The notes under the pieces are model-generated. The model searched no databases, was not told the DNA's origin, and saw only the letters and a list, made by a program, of their open reading frames with translations. Source: Lachnospiraceae bacterium UBA3332 (GTDB lineage: Bacteria; Bacillota; Clostridia; Lachnospirales; Lachnospiraceae). From it: 6,724 bases of DNA. The position numbers and the translations under genes are program-made. Location of the stretch: positions 1-6,724 of the forward strand of contig DERU01000211.1 of the NCBI GenBank assembly GCA_002361095.1. Direction: 5' to 3'. Each line of letters starts with the position of its first letter. The stretch's first letter is position 1. Below are positions 6,014 through 6,724 of this stretch, piece after piece.

Positions 6014-6724
6014 ATGGAGGCAAATAAGCTGCCCTTTACCGGGCATGAGAAAATCCGGTTCAATGTACCGCCTTTTACCGGAAAGGAATACGAATATATC
6101 CGGCAGGCGGTGGAAAACAAAAAAATCTGCGGGGATGGGGCATTTACGGCACGGGCGAGCCGGTGGTTTGAGGAGCGTACCGGCACGGCCAAGTGTCTGA
6201 TGACTACCTCCTGCACCCATGCGCTGGAACTGGCGGCGTTGCTTGCGGATATCGGGCCCGGGGATGAGGTGATTATGCCCTCTTACACATTTGTGTCCAC
6301 GGCGAACGCATTTGTGCTGCGGGGAGCGGTTCCGGTGTTTGTGGACATCCGTCCGGATACCATGAATATTGACGAAAAACTGATCGAGGCTGCCGTTACG
6401 GAAAAGACAAAGGCCATTGTTCCCGTGCATTATGCCGGGGTCGCCTGCGAGATGGATACCATTTTGGATATTGCCAACCGGCACAATCTGTTTGTCATCG
6501 AAGATGCGGCACAGGGTGTGATGGCCTCCTATAAAGGCAGGCCGCTGGGAGCCATCGGGGATTTCGGGTGTTACAGCTTTCATGAAACCAAAAATTACAG
6601 TATGGGCGAGGGCGGCGCGCTGTTGATCCAGGACGGCGCTTATGTGGAGCGCGCGGAGATTTTCCGGGAAAAGGGAACGGACCGCAGTAAATATTACCGG
6701 GGGCAGGTGGACAAGTACCGCTGG
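6014..6724 (+). CDS. wecE: dTDP-4-amino-4,6-dideoxygalactose transaminase, 3' end beyond window
   Basis: The first 237 codons of a DegT/DnrJ/EryC1-family PLP aminotransferase; the family is about 375-390 residues, so roughly 60% is visible and the reading frame is open to the window end. It would convert dTDP-4-keto-6-deoxy-D-glucose to dTDP-4-amino-4,6-dideoxy-D-galactose (Fuc4N) using glutamate, in the cytoplasm. Seen: GDGAFT (40-45), TSCTHALE (65-72), MPSYTFVSTANAFVLRGA (88-105), RPDTMNIDE (113-121), VPVHYAGVACEMDT (136-149), EDAAQGVM (163-170; D164 contacts the PLP ring) and SFHETKNY (188-195) with the PLP-binding Lys at K193. From memory these segments match Escherichia coli WecE almost word for word, which is why I give the symbol. 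Compared with that protein the stretch after K193 is one residue shorter (NYSMGEGGA). Its substrate needs RmlA and RmlB, not seen here. The gap of 75 nt from the upstream gene suggests the same transcript. Confidence 0.9.
   Translation, partial: MEANKLPFTGHEKIRFNVPPFTGKEYEYIRQAVENKKICGDGAFTARASRWFEERTGTAKCLMTTSCTHALELAALLADIGPGDEVIMPSYTFVSTANAFVLRGAVPVFVDIRPDTMNIDEKLIEAAVTEKTKAIVPVHYAGVACEMDTILDIANRHNLFVIEDAAQGVMASYKGRPLGAIGDFGCYSFHETKNYSMGEGGALLIQDGAYVERAEIFREKGTDRSKYYRGQVDKYRW

Noticed and set aside
3911..6583. Very long minus-strand open frame of 890 codons antisense to the GT-C-like gene and wecE
   Set aside because: It runs across two genes with clear family or membrane-protein features on +. 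Its own translation is rich in His, Pro, Gln and Arg without domains or membrane segments, as expected from the complement of G-ending codons.

Overview
The window reads as a plus-strand piece of a surface-polysaccharide (glycan assembly) locus. The likely host is a low-to-mid GC Firmicute, most probably a clostridial/Lachnospiraceae-type gut anaerobe. The evidence for this is purine-rich GGAGG/GGGAG-type ribosome binding sites, GC content around 50% by eye, co-directional genes with short spacers, and protein families of the Gram-positive glycan type. The organism assignment is inference; no rRNA or other phylogenetic marker is present.

Layout, left to right. Positions 1-95 are intergenic: they hold the right half of a palindromic repeat cut by the window edge (1-22), followed by a good extended -10 promoter (51-80). 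Four complete genes and one partial gene follow, all on +: a GT52/bacterial sialyltransferase-like glycosyltransferase (117-1187), a PglK/MsbA-type ABC exporter with fused membrane and ATPase domains (1211-2962), an acyltransferase-3 family membrane O-acyltransferase (3036-4109), a 582-residue polytopic membrane protein that looks like a GT-C glycosyltransferase (4190-5938), and the first 237 codons of a WecE-type PLP sugar aminotransferase (6014 to the window end). Gaps between genes are 23, 73, 80 and 75 nt. The 80-nt gap contains a complete copy of the palindrome (4126-4157), and the 75-nt gap contains a 7-bp GC-rich hairpin just before the wecE ribosome binding site.

How the genes fit together (inference from family knowledge): WecE would make dTDP-4-amino-4,6-dideoxygalactose (dTDP-Fuc4N) from the 4-keto-6-deoxyglucose nucleotide. 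The GT52-like enzyme would add a sugar (sialic acid or another) on the cytoplasmic face, and the ABC protein would flip the lipid-linked glycan. The GT-C-like protein and the acyltransferase would then act at the membrane or outer face, adding a sugar from a polyprenyl donor and an O-acyl (probably acetyl) group. Nothing in the window shows the complete pathway or the polymer's identity.

The families are mostly ordinary. The least explained element is the palindrome: two copies with the same 14-bp arms and 4-nt loop lie in the intergenic regions on either side of the first three genes, possibly in opposite orientation. No tRNA, rRNA, CRISPR array, insertion sequence or convincing intrinsic terminator was seen. 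No stretch over 300 bases lacks a gene.
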